Positions 8,504 to 17,765 are shown, counted from the stretch's first letter. The stretch is 64,000 bases of DNA from Caldilineaceae bacterium (GCA_026989655.1 JALSIX010000140.1:47987-111986); one strand, 5' to 3'. Program-made: numbers and translations. Notes: generated from the sequence alone by a model not told the origin.

Positions 8504-10020
8504 GCCGAGCACCGGTGCTCATGGTCCAGGGGGCGTCCTCCTCGGTGGGCAAGAGCTGGTTGGCCACCGCGCTCTGCCGCATCTACGCCCGTCGGGGCCT
8601 CCGGGTAGCCCCCTTCAAGGCCCAGAACATGTCCAACAACGCGGCCGTCTGCCCGGGCGGGGGGGAGATCGGCCGGGCCCAGGCCCTCCAGGCCCAGGCC
8701 GCAGGGGTGGCTCCGCGGGTGGAGATGAACCCCATCCTGCTGAAGCCCGAGGGCAACCGGCGCTCCCAGGTGGTGGTGTGGGGACGTCCCTGGGGACGGC
8801 TGAGCGCCGGGGCGTACCACCGTCGCAAGGGAGAACTCTGGTCCGTGGTCACCGACGCGTTGGACCGACTGCGGGCGGAGCACGATCTCGTCATCGCGGA
8901 GGGCGCGGGCAGCCCCGCGGAGCTGAACCTGAAGCCCGGCGACCTGGTGAACATGGCCGTGGCCCGCCACGCGGACGCGACGGTGCTCCTGGTGGGGGAC
9001 ATCGACCGAGGCGGGGTCTTCGCCCAGCTCCTGGGCACCCTCTGGCTCCTGCCGCCGGAGGAGCAGCGCCTGGTGCGAGCCCTGGTGGTCAACAAGTTCC
9101 GGGGAGAGCCGGCTCTCTTCGTGGACGGAGTACGGATCTTGGAGGAGCGAGGCGGGCGACCGGTCCTGGGCGTGGTGCCCTACGTGCCGGACCTCCTCCT
9201 GCCCCGGGAGGACGGCGCGTCCCTGCCCGAGGCAACGGCCCTGGCCCCGGCCGAGATGCTGGTCATCGGGGTCGTCCACCTGCCCCGACTGGCCAACTTC
9301 GACGACGTGGACCCCCTCCGGGCCGAGCCCGACGTCCAGGTGCGCTTCGTGGCCCACCCAGAGGAGCTGGCCCAGGTGGACGCGATCCTCCTGCCCGGGA
9401 GCAAACACACGGCCGCAGACCTGGCATGGCTGGAGGCCCAGGGACTGGCCACGGCCATCCGGGAACAGGCCCGGGCCGGTGTCCCCGTGGTGGGCCTCTG
9501 CGGCGGCTACCAGATGTTGGGCCGCTCCATCCGGGATCCCCTGGGGGTGGAGACGGATCGTGGAGAGGTTCCGGGGCTCGGGCTCCTGCCGGTGGAGACC
9601 ACCTTCCGGGCCGAGAAGGCCACCTACCAGGTGAAGGCCCAGATCCACCGCGGGGCGCCCTGGCTCTCCTCCCTGGAGAGCACCTGGGTGGAGGGATATG
9701 AGATCCACATGGGGCAGACCGCCAGCCCGACTCCCTGGCTCACCATCCGCTCCCGCAACGGGCAACCGGTCCAGGTGGCCGACGGTGCCATGTCCGAGGA
9801 CGGCCGGATCTGGGGATGCTATCTGCACGGGATCTTCGCCAACGACGGTCTGCGTCGAGCCTGGCTGGACGCCGTGCGACACTGGCGGACCGGAACGGCT
9901 CGACGTGTGGCCAGGCCGGTGTCCATGGCGGAACGCCTCCGCCAGGATCTGGAGCGGTGGGCCGACACGGTGGAGGCTGCGCTGGACATGGCCCGGCTGG
10001 ACGCCATGATATGGGAATAG
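8500..10020 (+). CDS. cbiP: Cobyric acid synthase
   Basis: Amidates carboxylates b, d, e and g of cobyrinic acid a,c-diamide using glutamine and ATP. The 506-residue product starts at a GTG inside the cbiA stop. It has QGASSSVGKS (P-loop), FKAQNMSNNAAV, EIGRAQALQAQAAG and NPILLKPEG, all classic CbiP/CobQ motifs, then EGAGSPAELNL. A C-terminal glutaminase domain carries the Cys in VVGLCGGYQMLG and a His in YLHGIF. It is the last gene of the cobalamin block. No convincing terminator was seen before the next promoter at 10070. Confidence 0.94.
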   Translation: MSRAPVLMVQGASSSVGKSWLATALCRIYARRGLRVAPFKAQNMSNNAAVCPGGGEIGRAQALQAQAAGVAPRVEMNPILLKPEGNRRSQVVVWGRPWGRLSAGAYHRRKGELWSVVTDALDRLRAEHDLVIAEGAGSPAELNLKPGDLVNMAVARHADATVLLVGDIDRGGVFAQLLGTLWLLPPEEQRLVRALVVNKFRGEPALFVDGVRILEERGGRPVLGVVPYVPDLLLPREDGASLPEATALAPAEMLVIGVVHLPRLANFDDVDPLRAEPDVQVRFVAHPEELAQVDAILLPGSKHTAADLAWLEAQGLATAIREQARAGVPVVGLCGGYQMLGRSIRDPLGVETDRGEVPGLGLLPVETTFRAEKATYQVKAQIHRGAPWLSSLESTWVEGYEIHMGQTASPTPWLTIRSRNGQPVQVADGAMSEDGRIWGCYLHGIFANDGLRRAWLDAVRHWRTGTARRVARPVSMAERLRQDLERWADTVEAALDMARLDAMIWE

Positions 10021-10069
10021 CCAGGGGTGCTGGGACGGGCGGGAGGACCGCGGCAGCCCAGGGGGTGAT

Positions 10070-10098
10070 TTGGGCCCCGTGCGGCCAGACCGTATAAT
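10070..10098 (+). promoter_or_regulatory. Promoter of riboflavin operon
   Basis: A perfect -10 box TATAAT (10093-10098) is preceded, after exactly 17 nt, by TTGGGC (10070-10075). Initiation near 10105 would place the FMN aptamer about 30 nt into the transcript. Confidence 0.75.
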
Positions 10099-10133
10099 GG
10101 GGATGGACAACCGCATACGCTGGTGTACAGCCG

Positions 10134-10348
10134 CACCTTCGGGGCAGGGTGAGTCTGGGTCTCCCAGGGGGCCTGGGCAATTCCCGACCGGCGGTATGGC
10201 AGGCAGAGGACCTGCCGAGCCCGCGAGCGGCCCTGCGGTCCAGGCAGCTCCCAATGCCCTGGGCCCAGTCGGGTTCACCGACGGCAGGGTGTCAAGCAGA
10301 TCCGGTGAGAGGCCGGAGCCGACGGTATAGTCCGGATGGGAGAAGGTG
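10134..10348 (+). ncRNA. FMN riboswitch (RFN element)
   Basis: Conserved blocks are all present in order: GGGGCAGGG (10141-10149), TTCCCGACCGGCGGT (10181-10195), GCCCGCGAGC (10217-10226), then CAGATCCGGTGAG, CCGGAGCCGACGGT and TATAGTCCGGATGGGAGAAG. P1 closes as CACCTTC (10134-10140) with GAAGGTG (10342-10348). It is followed by two intrinsic terminators and the ribD-ribE-ribBA-ribH genes, so FMN should cause early termination. The P2 loop is enlarged by about 26 nt compared with the usual 7-nt loop. Confidence 0.95.
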
Positions 10349-10398
10349 GCGGGCGATGTGCTTCCGCGCGAAACGCCATCGCGCCGGCAAGGTCCCCG

Positions 10399-10432
10399 CG
10401 CCCCCTGGAGGTCCACAGACCTGGGGGCGTTT
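10399..10432 (+). terminator. Intrinsic terminator 1 of rib leader
   Basis: CGCCCCC (10399-10405) pairs with GGGGGCG (10423-10429), with an inner GGTC/GACC helix (10410-10413 with 10418-10421), and is followed by TTT. It sits about 50 nt after the FMN aptamer, the expected place for the expression platform. Confidence 0.65.
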
Positions 10433-10520
10433 GCATTGGCCGGGGCTACCTGGACGGTGAGGGCCCGGCCTGGGCTCGGCCGCAACGGGATGGCGGATGC
10501 CTGGATGCACTTCGGATCGC

Positions 10521-10557
10521 GCCTGCCCCGAACGCGCGCTGGGGCAGGCCTTTCTTT
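10521..10557 (+). terminator. Intrinsic terminator 2 of rib leader
   Basis: A perfect 9-bp stem GCCTGCCCC (10521-10529) with GGGGCAGGC (10541-10549) has an 11-nt loop and is followed by CTTTCTTTG. It lies about 47 nt before the ribD start codon. Confidence 0.6.
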
Positions 10558-10603
10558 GTGTGGACGGGCCAGGAAGGGGCCCGCCGCGAGCCTGGAGGCG
10601 AAG

Positions 10604-11785
10604 ATGGACTACATGGCACGAGCCTTGGCCCTGGCGGCCCAGGCCCGGGGCCGCACAAGCCCCAACCCCATGGTGGGCGCGGTGCTGGTCCGGGAAGGTC
10701 GAGTGGTGGGCGAGGGCTTCCATGCCCGGGCCGGAGGCCCCCATGCAGAGGTGGTGGCCCTGGCCCAGGCCGGCCCCGAGGCCCGGGGGGCCACCCTGTA
10801 CGTCACCCTGGAGCCGTGCAACCACCACGGACGCACGCCCCCCTGTACCCAGGCCCTCATCCAGGCCGGGGTGGCCGAGGTCCACATGGCCATGCTGGAT
10901 CCGAACCCCAGGGTGTCGGGCCGGGGGCGGGCCGCGCTGGAGGCCGCAGGCATCCGCACGGTGGTGGGCGAACGGGAGGCCGAGGCCCGCCGCCTCAACG
11001 AGATCTTCGTCCACTGGGTCACCACCGGTCGTCCCTTCGTGTGGGCCAAGTACGCCATGACCCTGGACGGGAAGATCGCCACGGTGACCGGCCACGCCCG
11101 CTGGATCAGCGGGCCGGAGGCCCGACGCTACGTCCACGAGCTGCGGGACCGGCTGGACGCCATCCTGGTGGGCACGAACACCGTCCTCCAGGACGACCCC
11201 CGGCTCACCACTCGGCTGGCCAAGGAGGACGTGGCCCATCCCCTCCGGGTGATCCTGGACAGCCGGGGGCGCATCCCCCTGTCGGCCCGGGTGTTCGATC
11301 CCCGGCTCCCGGGCCAGACCTTGGTGGCCACCACCGAGGCCATGCCCCGGACCCATCGACAGGCCCTGGAGGCCCAGGGGGTTCGGGTATGGTCCCTGCC
11401 CGGGTACCGGGGGAAAGTGGACCTGGTGGCCCTCCTGGCCAGGCTGGGCCAGGAGGAGATCACCAGCGTCCTGGTGGAGGGCGGCGGCACCGTGCTCGGC
11501 GCCCTCTTCGCCCACGGGCAGGTGGACAAGGTGACGGCCATCGTGGCTCCACAGATCGTGGGCGGACGTGGAGCCCCCACCCCCGTGGGCGATCCCGGCG
11601 TGGCCACCATGGATCGGGCCTGGCGGCTCACCGCTCTGGAGGTTCGGCACCTGGGCCCAGATGTGGCCCTCATCGGCTACCCGGCCCCTGCGGAGTGTCC
11701 CGATCCGGGCTCTCTGCCGAGGATGCTGGGGGCAGAGGAACCCGGGAACGAGTCGGGATACCCCCGAGGCCACAGCACCCCATAG
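10604..11785 (+). CDS. ribD: Bifunctional diaminohydroxyphosphoribosylaminopyrimidine deaminase / 5-amino-6-(5-phosphoribosylamino)uracil reductase
   Basis: Catalyses the second and third steps of riboflavin synthesis. The 393-residue protein has an N-terminal zinc deaminase domain (GRTSPNPMVGAV, then HAEVVAL and EPCNHHGRTPPC with zinc ligands) and a C-terminal NADPH reductase domain (KYAMTLDGKIA, TRLAKEDV, SVLVEGGGTVLG). The ATG at 10604 was chosen because GGAGG at 10594-10598 lies 5 nt upstream and the protein then starts MDYMARAL like the family. The same frame is open further upstream, to a GTG at the edge of the riboswitch. The C-terminus runs about 30 residues past the domain. ribE follows closely. 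Confidence 0.94.
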   Translation: MDYMARALALAAQARGRTSPNPMVGAVLVREGRVVGEGFHARAGGPHAEVVALAQAGPEARGATLYVTLEPCNHHGRTPPCTQALIQAGVAEVHMAMLDPNPRVSGRGRAALEAAGIRTVVGEREAEARRLNEIFVHWVTTGRPFVWAKYAMTLDGKIATVTGHARWISGPEARRYVHELRDRLDAILVGTNTVLQDDPRLTTRLAKEDVAHPLRVILDSRGRIPLSARVFDPRLPGQTLVATTEAMPRTHRQALEAQGVRVWSLPGYRGKVDLVALLARLGQEEITSVLVEGGGTVLGALFAHGQVDKVTAIVAPQIVGGRGAPTPVGDPGVATMDRAWRLTALEVRHLGPDVALIGYPAPAECPDPGSLPRMLGAEEPGNESGYPRGHSTP

Positions 11786-11795
11786 GGAGCACAGG

Positions 11796-12455
11796 ATGTT
11801 CAGCGGCATTGTCGAGGAGATGGGCCGGGTACGCCGGCTGGAACGTCGAGGCGCTGCCGGCAGGCTGGAGGTGGAGGCCCTCCAGGTCCTGGCCGACACC
11901 CGGATCGGCGACAGCCTCGCGGTGAACGGCGTCTGTCTGACCGTCACCGAGGCCGGGCATGGACGGTTCGCCGTGGATCTCTCGCCGGAGACCCTGTCCC
12001 GGACCACGTTGGGGGCCCTGGTCCCCGGTGACCGGGTCAACCTGGAACGCAGTCTGGCCGTCGGCGGCCGCCTGGGCGGACACTTCGTCCAGGGCCACGT
12101 GGACGGGGTGGGGCAGGTCCGCTCCGTCCGCTCCCAGGGAGAGGGCCGAGCCCTGGTCTTCGCCGCGCCGCCCGAGGTGATGCGCTACGTGGTGGTCAAG
12201 GGCTTCATCGCGGTGGACGGCATGAGCCTCACCGTGGTGGACCGGTTGCGGGATGGCTTCAGTGTGGCCTTCATCCCCCACACCCTGGCCCACACGGTGG
12301 CAGGCGCCTACCGGGTAGGCACTCGAGTGAACCTGGAGGCCGACATCCTGGGCAAGTACGTGGAGCGTTTCCTGGCCAGCCCTGTCGAGGGCAGGAACAG
12401 GATGCCAGCGGCCTGGATCGCCCAGGCCGAGAGGATGGGGAGGGAACGGCCGTGA
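11796..12455 (+). CDS. ribE: Riboflavin synthase alpha chain
   Basis: Dismutates two 6,7-dimethyl-8-ribityllumazine molecules to riboflavin. The 219-residue protein has the two tandem lumazine-binding barrels expected. The first begins MFSGIVEEMG with DSLAVNGVCLTV and a SPETLSRTTLG segment; the second has GHFVQGHVDGVGQV, then FIAVDGMSLTVV and IPHTLAHTV. A ribosome site (GGGAGCACAGG) precedes the ATG, 10 nt after the ribD stop. The end overlaps the ribBA start by GTGA. Confidence 0.95.
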   Translation: MFSGIVEEMGRVRRLERRGAAGRLEVEALQVLADTRIGDSLAVNGVCLTVTEAGHGRFAVDLSPETLSRTTLGALVPGDRVNLERSLAVGGRLGGHFVQGHVDGVGQVRSVRSQGEGRALVFAAPPEVMRYVVVKGFIAVDGMSLTVVDRLRDGFSVAFIPHTLAHTVAGAYRVGTRVNLEADILGKYVERFLASPVEGRNRMPAAWIAQAERMGRERP

Positions 12456-13714
12456 GCTGGGCGAGCATTCCAGAGGCCTTGGCCGAGCTCCGGGCCGGGC
12501 GGATGATCCTGGTGGTGGACGACCCGGACCGGGAGAACGAAGGGGATCTGGTGATGGCCGCGGAGAAGGTGACCCCAGAGGCCGTCCATTTCATGGCCGT
12601 CCACGGCCGGGGGCTGATCTGCGTGCCCCTGCCCCGGGAACGAGCCCAGCGCCTGGACCTGGCGCCCATGGTCCCCCCCGAGGAGAACACCACCGGCTTC
12701 GGCACGGCCTTCACCGTGTCCGTCGATGCCCGACAGGGGATCACCACGGGCATCTCCGCCCACGACCGGGCCCGGACCATCCAGGTGTTGGCAGATCCCT
12801 GCAGCCAGGCCGAGGACCTGGCGCGGCCAGGCCACGTCTTCCCCCTGGTGGCCCGGCCTGGCGGGGTGCTGAGCCGGCCAGGCCACACCGAGGCCGCGGT
12901 GGACCTGGCCCGGCTGGCTGGCCTGGAGCCGGTGGGGGTCATCTGCGAGGTCCTGGCCGAGGACGGACGCATGGCCCGCCTGCCCGAGCTGACACGCCTC
13001 GCGGATCGGCATGGCCTGGCCCGGATCACCGTGGCTGCCCTGGTCGAACACCTCCGGGCCCGGCCCCCAACCGTGCGACGGGCCGCGGAGGCCTGCCTGC
13101 CCACCCGCCACGGCACGTTTCGGCTCCGGGTCTACCTGGAACCGGGCACCGGACGGGAACACCTGGCCCTGTTCCGGGAGCCCCTCCCAGGCTCCGAACC
13201 GGCATTGGTCCGGGTCCACTCCGAGTGCCTGACAGGAGAGGTCCTGGGATCCCTGCGCTGTGACTGCGGGCCCCAGCTCCAGGAGGCCCTGGCCCGGATG
13301 GGGGAGGCGGGCCAGGGGGTGCTCATCTATCTGCGCCAGGAGGGACGGGGCATCGGACTGGTGGACAAGATCCGGGCCTATGCGCTCCAGGAACGAGGGC
13401 TGGACACTGTGGAGGCCAACCAGGCCCTGGGCCTACCGGTGGACGCCCGAAGCTACGCGGTGGCCGCGGCCATCCTGGCCGACCTGGGCGTGCACCGGGT
13501 GCGGCTGCTCACCAACAACCCCCACAAGTGCCAGGGGCTGCGGGCACATGGGATCCAGGTGGTGGAACGGGTGCCCTTGGTGGTGGACCCGGACTCCTCG
13601 CACGGCCGCAGATATCTGTGGGCCAAGCAGCACAAACTGGGCCATCTGCTGGGGCTGGATCCCCCTACTCTTGAGGAGACAGGACCATGGGAACGGTGTA
13701 CGAGGGAATGCTGA
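12452..13714 (+). CDS. ribBA: Bifunctional 3,4-dihydroxy-2-butanone-4-phosphate synthase / GTP cyclohydrolase II
   Basis: Provides both precursors of riboflavin. The 420-residue fusion has an N-terminal DHBP synthase ([16 protein letters not shown] near residue 22, [24 protein letters not shown] and a [14 protein letters not shown] block). The C-terminal GTP cyclohydrolase II carries zinc ligands in [20 protein letters not shown], plus [10 protein letters not shown] and LTNNPHK. It starts at a GTG within the ribE stop. Its last 28 bases overlap the start of ribH in another frame, which replaces the normal cyclohydrolase C-terminus with [11 protein letters not shown]. Confidence 0.95.
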   Translation: MSWASIPEALAELRAGRMILVVDDPDRENEGDLVMAAEKVTPEAVHFMAVHGRGLICVPLPRERAQRLDLAPMVPPEENTTGFGTAFTVSVDARQGITTGISAHDRARTIQVLADPCSQAEDLARPGHVFPLVARPGGVLSRPGHTEAAVDLARLAGLEPVGVICEVLAEDGRMARLPELTRLADRHGLARITVAALVEHLRARPPTVRRAAEACLPTRHGTFRLRVYLEPGTGREHLALFREPLPGSEPALVRVHSECLTGEVLGSLRCDCGPQLQEALARMGEAGQGVLIYLRQEGRGIGLVDKIRAYALQERGLDTVEANQALGLPVDARSYAVAAAILADLGVHRVRLLTNNPHKCQGLRAHGIQVVERVPLVVDPDSSHGRRYLWAKQHKLGHLLGLDPPTLEETGPWERCTREC

Positions 13715-14253
13715 ACGGCGCGGGGCTGCGCTTCGCGCTGGTGGTCTCCCGGTTCAACCACTTCATCACCCGCTCGCTGCTGGAGGGAGCCCAGGACACC
13801 CTGCATCGCCACGGCGTGGCCCCCGAGGACGTGGACGTGGTGTGGGTGCCCGGCGCGCTCGAGATCCCACCGGTGGCCCGACAGCTGGCCCACAGCGGGC
13901 GCTACCACGCGGTCGTCTGCCTGGGCGCGGTGGTGCGGGGCGCGACCCCCCACTTCGACTACGTGGCGGGCGAGGCGGCCAAGGGCATCGCGGCCGCCGC
14001 CCTGGAGGCCGAGGTGCCCGTGGTCTTCGGCGTGTTGACCACCGACACGCTGGAACAGGCGGTGGAACGGGCCGGCACCAAGGCCGGCAACAAGGGAAGC
14101 GAGGCAGCCCTGGCCGGGCTGGAGATGGCGAACCTGATGCGGGTGTTGCCGACGAGGTGCGTTCCCTCCCCAGAGCCCGAACCCCCGCCGGCGACGGGGG
14201 CAGGCACAGAGGACTCGGCTATCGGAACGCGGCCAACAGCCCCCCCAGGGTGA
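13687..14253 (+). CDS. ribH: 6,7-Dimethyl-8-ribityllumazine synthase with C-terminal extension
   Basis: Condenses the pyrimidine and the dihydroxybutanone phosphate to the lumazine. The first ~155 residues are canonical: [28 protein letters not shown], and [15 protein letters not shown] with the catalytic His, then [11 protein letters not shown] and [14 protein letters not shown]. The protein continues for about 35 residues of Pro/Thr/Glu-rich sequence to residue 188. Its last 35 bases overlap the 3' end of the convergent ccdA gene. A ribosome site (GAGGAGACAGG) precedes the ATG. A hairpin (CCCCCG/CGGGGG, 14182-14200) lies inside the tail without a U-tract. Confidence 0.93.
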   Translation: MGTVYEGMLNGAGLRFALVVSRFNHFITRSLLEGAQDTLHRHGVAPEDVDVVWVPGALEIPPVARQLAHSGRYHAVVCLGAVVRGATPHFDYVAGEAAKGIAAAALEAEVPVVFGVLTTDTLEQAVERAGTKAGNKGSEAALAGLEMANLMRVLPTRCVPSPEPEPPPATGAGTEDSAIGTRPTAPPG

Positions 14254-15139
14254 GCCAGTAGTAGACGATGAAGGCCCCGGCCAGGATCATCAGCACCGCG
14301 CCCGCAGGCCGCATGTAGGGCAGGATCCGGCGCAGCACCCCCAGGAGGGCGCCCTCGAACAGGGTGATGCTGATGGTCAGGACCAGGATCACGGTCCCCA
14401 TCCCCAGGGCGTAGAGCACGAACTGGGAGACCGCGCCCAGGAAGCTGGCCCGGGCCATGCTGCTGCCCACCACGGCCAGGAAGATGGGAAGGGTGCAGCT
14501 CAAAGAGGCGGTGGCGTAGGTGATCCCGAACAGGAAATAGCTCCGCACGCCCGGCTGACGGACGTCCCCTACCGGGGCCGCCAGCCGATCCCCCAGGGGG
14601 GCGTACAGGGTTCCGCCGGCCAGGACCCAGGCGCCGGCCCCCACCAGGAGGACGCCGATGACCAGGGCGATCCAGGGGAACAGGGCAATGAGCACCCGGG
14701 CGCCCGCGCTGATGAGCAGCCCCACGGTGCCGAAGAGCAGCACGAAACCCGCGGTGACCAGCAGGCTCACCAGATAGGCCTGCCCCATGCGCCGGTCCGG
14801 ATGGCCGGCCCCGGCCTCGCCGGTGCCCAGGTAGAGCCCCAGGTAGGCAGGCAGCATGGCGAAGCCACAGGGGTTCACGGCCGCGGCCATGCCGGCCCCG
14901 AAGGCATAGCCCAGGGGAAGGATGTCGGTGATGCCCCCCAGGAAGACATTGGAGGTCGCGGCCAGCCGTTCCACGCTGCCGGTCAGGGCGCTGGGATTGG
15001 TGCCCGTGGCCAGGCTGCCGCCCACGGCCAGGGCCAGTACCCCTGCGGTCACGCTCCCCGCCACCGCCCAGGAACGCCATCGAGCCCCTGCCAACGCTCC
15101 CCGCCCGGAAAGCGGGGCCGTTTTCTCCACAGCGGACAT
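14219..15139 (-). CDS. ccdA: CcdA-family cytochrome c biogenesis / thiol transport protein
   Basis: Integral membrane protein that passes reducing equivalents from cytoplasmic thioredoxin across the membrane for cytochrome c maturation or other extracellular disulfide reduction. The 306-residue product has about seven hydrophobic segments. The two hallmark cysteines are in [20 protein letters not shown] (first half) and [11 protein letters not shown] (second half). The ATG was chosen for the upstream GGAAGGGGAGAGGGCG ribosome site. There is an N-terminal hydrophilic stretch and one extra membrane segment before the core. Its end runs into ribH. No thioredoxin-like or cytochrome partner is adjacent, so the target is unknown. 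Confidence 0.85.
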   Translation of the reverse strand: MSAVEKTAPLSGRGALAGARWRSWAVAGSVTAGVLALAVGGSLATGTNPSALTGSVERLAATSNVFLGGITDILPLGYAFGAGMAAAVNPCGFAMLPAYLGLYLGTGEAGAGHPDRRMGQAYLVSLLVTAGFVLLFGTVGLLISAGARVLIALFPWIALVIGVLLVGAGAWVLAGGTLYAPLGDRLAAPVGDVRQPGVRSYFLFGITYATASLSCTLPIFLAVVGSSMARASFLGAVSQFVLYALGMGTVILVLTISITLFEGALLGVLRRILPYMRPAGAVLMILAGAFIVYYWLTLGGLLAAFR

Positions 15140-15232
15140 CGCCCTCTCCCCTTCCATGGTCGCTGAGATTCCGTCCAATGCACGGGGGCACCCTGGAGAG
15201 GAGCCCCCGAGAGGGTGGCCCCCTGGCTCCAG

Positions 15233-15262
15233 GATATACCCTGTATCCCACCCCAAGGTCAA
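15233..15262 (-). promoter_or_regulatory. Putative ccdA promoter
   Basis: On the minus strand, TTGACC (15262-15257) is followed after 18 nt by TATATC (15238-15233). Initiation near 15226 leaves an ~87-nt leader containing a short GGGGGC/GCCCCC hairpin (15184-15208). The rest of the gene-free stretch 15140-15498 shows only the hppA terminator. Confidence 0.5.
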
Positions 15263-15395
15263 GTCCTGCAGAGGCCCGGAACCCCTGGCCCGCTGCCAGC
15301 CCCAGGGAGGACGCCTGGAGAGCCGCGCAGATGCTCCATCGAGTCCCCTGTTCGGACAGGGAGAAGGCCGGGGAGAGTCCCTGAGGGGGCTGCCC

Positions 15396-15444
15396 AGATA
15401 ATAGAACGAGGCCTCCCGGACCCGGGTGGCTCCTGGGAGGCCTC
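15396..15444 (-). terminator. Terminator of hppA
   Basis: Read on the minus strand, a perfect 10-bp stem (GAGGCCTCCC at 15444-15435 with GGGAGGCCTC at 15417-15408) is followed by a U-rich tail, GTTCTATTATCT. It lies about 55 nt after the hppA stop. Confidence 0.75.
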
Positions 15445-15498
15445 GGGCACCACCGATACCGGCATGCCGGCGGAAGGCAAGGCCGGACGACCGCAGGC

Positions 15499-17511
15499 TC
15501 AGAACAGGTTCAGGAGCCCGCTGCCGAAGGCGCCGGCGAACACCAGGCTCACGATGCTCATCAGCTTGATGAGGATGTTCAACGAAGGGCCACTGGTGTC
15601 CTTGAAGGGATCGCCCACCGTGTCGCCCACCACCGCGGCCTTGTGGGGATCGGAGCCCTTGCCCCCCAGCTCCCCGGTCTCGATCCACTTCTTCGCGTTG
15701 TCCCAGGCGCCACCGGCATTGGCCATCATCACCGCGAGCATGAAGCCCGAGGCGATCGCGCCCACCAACAGGCCGGCCAGGGCCTCCGCGCCCAGCAGGA
15801 AGCCCACCAGCAGGGGCACCAGCACGGCCATCGCGCCGGGCACCATCATCTCCCGCAGGGCTCCCTCGGTACTGATGGCCACGCAGCGTCGGTAGTCCGG
15901 CTTGGCTTTGCCCTCCATCAGGCCCGGGATCTCCTGGAACTGGCGGCGGACCTCCATCACGATCTCCTGGGCAGCCTTGCCCACTGCGGTCATGGTCATG
16001 GCCGAGAAGAGGAAGGGCAGCATGGCGCCGATCAGGATCCCCGGCAGCATGACCGGGTCCAACAGATTCAGGCGCTCCAGCCCTGCAGCCTGGGTGTACG
16101 CGGCCATCAGGGCCAGCGCGGTCAGCACCGCGGAGCCGATGGCGAAGCCCTTGCCCGTGGCCGCGGTGGTGTTGCCCAGGCTGTCCAACGCGTCGGTTCG
16201 CTCCCGCACCTCGGGGGGCAGGTGGCTCATCTCCGCGATGCCGCCGGCATTGTCGGCCACCGGGCCGTAGGCATCGGTGGCCAAGGTCACGCCCAGGGTG
16301 CTCAACATGCCCACCCCGGCCAGGGCCACCGCGTACAGCCCGCCCTCCAGGCCGCCCAGGGTCCAGGCCAGGAGGATGGCCACCGCCACGATGAGCACCG
16401 GGAAGAGGGTGCTCTGCATGCCCACGGCCAGGCCGCGGATGATCAGGGTGGCCGCGCCGGTCTTGGCCGCCTCTGCGATGGTCTGGGTGGGCTTGTAGGT
16501 GTACGCGGTGTAGTATTCCGTGGAGTAGCCGATGCCGATGCCCGCGAGCAGCCCCACCACGATGGCCCCGAAGTAGCTCCAACTGGAGCCACTGAGCAGG
16601 ATGACCGCCGCGGAGAAGAGCAGGACCAACCCGGAGGCCCCCCACACGGAGCGCCGCAGCGCGTTCAGAAGGGCCTCCTGCGCGGCCCCCTCCTCGGCCC
16701 GGACCAGGAAGACACCGATGATCGCGGCCAGGATGCCCACGGCCGCGACCAGAAAGGGCAGGGCGATGCCGGCCGGGCCCGCGACGATGGCCCCCAGGGT
16801 GGCCGCCGCGATGATGGAGCCGGTGTAGCTCTCGAAGAGATCCGCGCCCATGCCGGCCACGTCGCCCACGTTGTCGCCCACGTTGTCCGCGATGACCGCG
16901 GGGTTCCGAGGATCGTCCTCGGGAATCCCCGCCTCCACCTTGCCCACCAGGTCCGCGCCCACGTCCGCGGCCTTGGTGTAGATGCCGCCGCCCACCCGGG
17001 CGAAGAGCGCGATGGAGCTGGCACCGAAGCCAAAGCCCGTCAGATAGGCGATGTTGCCGTCGAAGAGGAAGTAGAGCGCGGTCATGCCCAGCAGGCTGAA
17101 GCTCACCACGGCCAGGCCCATGATGGAGCCGCTGCGGAAGGCCACCCGCAGCCCCTCGTCCAGGCTGCGACTGGCTGCCGCCGCGGTGCGGACGTTGGCC
17201 CGGACCGCGGTGAACATCCCCAGGTAGCCCGCCGCGCCGGAAGCCACCGCGCCCAACACGAAGCAGACCGCGGTCGGCCAGTTGATGAAGGCCGCGATGA
17301 CGACGGCCACCACCACCACAAAGCCGGCCAGGAAAGTGTACTCCCGATTGAGGAAGGCTGCGGCGCCCTCCTGGATGGCCTGGGCGATCTCCTGCATGGT
17401 CTGGTTGCCCGCGTCCGCGCGCAGCACCATGCGCATCTGGAGCACGATGTAGACAATGCCCAGGACCGCCACCGCCAGAGCAAACCCGATGGCACTGGTT
17501 CCGGTCAACAA
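15499..17511 (-). CDS. hppA: Membrane-bound cation-pumping pyrophosphatase, K+-dependent type
   Basis: Hydrolyses pyrophosphate and pumps H+ or Na+ across the membrane. The 670-residue protein has about 16 hydrophobic segments. The catalytic loop [11 protein letters not shown] lies at residues 183-193, [23 protein letters not shown] at 198-220, and [16 protein letters not shown] near the C-terminus. [10 protein letters not shown] at 446-455 has alanine where K+-independent enzymes have lysine, so K+-dependence is predicted. H+ versus Na+ selectivity is not decided here. The start is TTG with a strong AAAGGAGGAGGG site just upstream. It has its own promoter and a ~250-nt leader. Confidence 0.94.
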   Translation of the reverse strand: MLTGTSAIGFALAVAVLGIVYIVLQMRMVLRADAGNQTMQEIAQAIQEGAAAFLNREYTFLAGFVVVVAVVIAAFINWPTAVCFVLGAVASGAAGYLGMFTAVRANVRTAAAASRSLDEGLRVAFRSGSIMGLAVVSFSLLGMTALYFLFDGNIAYLTGFGFGASSIALFARVGGGIYTKAADVGADLVGKVEAGIPEDDPRNPAVIADNVGDNVGDVAGMGADLFESYTGSIIAAATLGAIVAGPAGIALPFLVAAVGILAAIIGVFLVRAEEGAAQEALLNALRRSVWGASGLVLLFSAAVILLSGSSWSYFGAIVVGLLAGIGIGYSTEYYTAYTYKPTQTIAEAAKTGAATLIIRGLAVGMQSTLFPVLIVAVAILLAWTLGGLEGGLYAVALAGVGMLSTLGVTLATDAYGPVADNAGGIAEMSHLPPEVRERTDALDSLGNTTAATGKGFAIGSAVLTALALMAAYTQAAGLERLNLLDPVMLPGILIGAMLPFLFSAMTMTAVGKAAQEIVMEVRRQFQEIPGLMEGKAKPDYRRCVAISTEGALREMMVPGAMAVLVPLLVGFLLGAEALAGLLVGAIASGFMLAVMMANAGGAWDNAKKWIETGELGGKGSDPHKAAVVGDTVGDPFKDTSGPSLNILIKLMSIVSLVFAGAFGSGLLNLF

Positions 17512-17629
17512 GGTCCCTCCTCCTTTTGGGTGCTAGAACGGCCCGATGGGGAACGGTGCAACCACGGCCTCCGAACGAGTCGCCGACCCACCAGGGGCGA
17601 CGGCCCTCGGACAGCCCGGCTGAAATGGA

Positions 17630-17667
17630 GACGGCCTCTGCAGATCTCCTCCGGTGCAGAAGCCGTC
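17630..17667 (-). promoter_or_regulatory. Long hairpin in hppA leader
   Basis: GACGGCCTCTGCA (17630-17642) and TGCAGAAGCCGTC (17655-17667) form a 13-bp stem with one mismatch and a 12-nt loop. In the minus-strand RNA the loop reads CCGGAGGAGATC, which contains a Shine-Dalgarno-like GGAGGAG. The stem is followed by TCTCCATTTC, a weak U-run. It could be an attenuator, or a decoy that pairs with leader or ribosome sequences. Confidence 0.5.
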
Positions 17668-17765
17668 GTCCATCCGGCCACGTCCTTGTAGCGCTGGGAT
17701 CGCGCCGCCCGATCCGGGCAACCGGCGCGCCGATTTGTGGTCGCTTTCACAAGACCGATTGGGAT

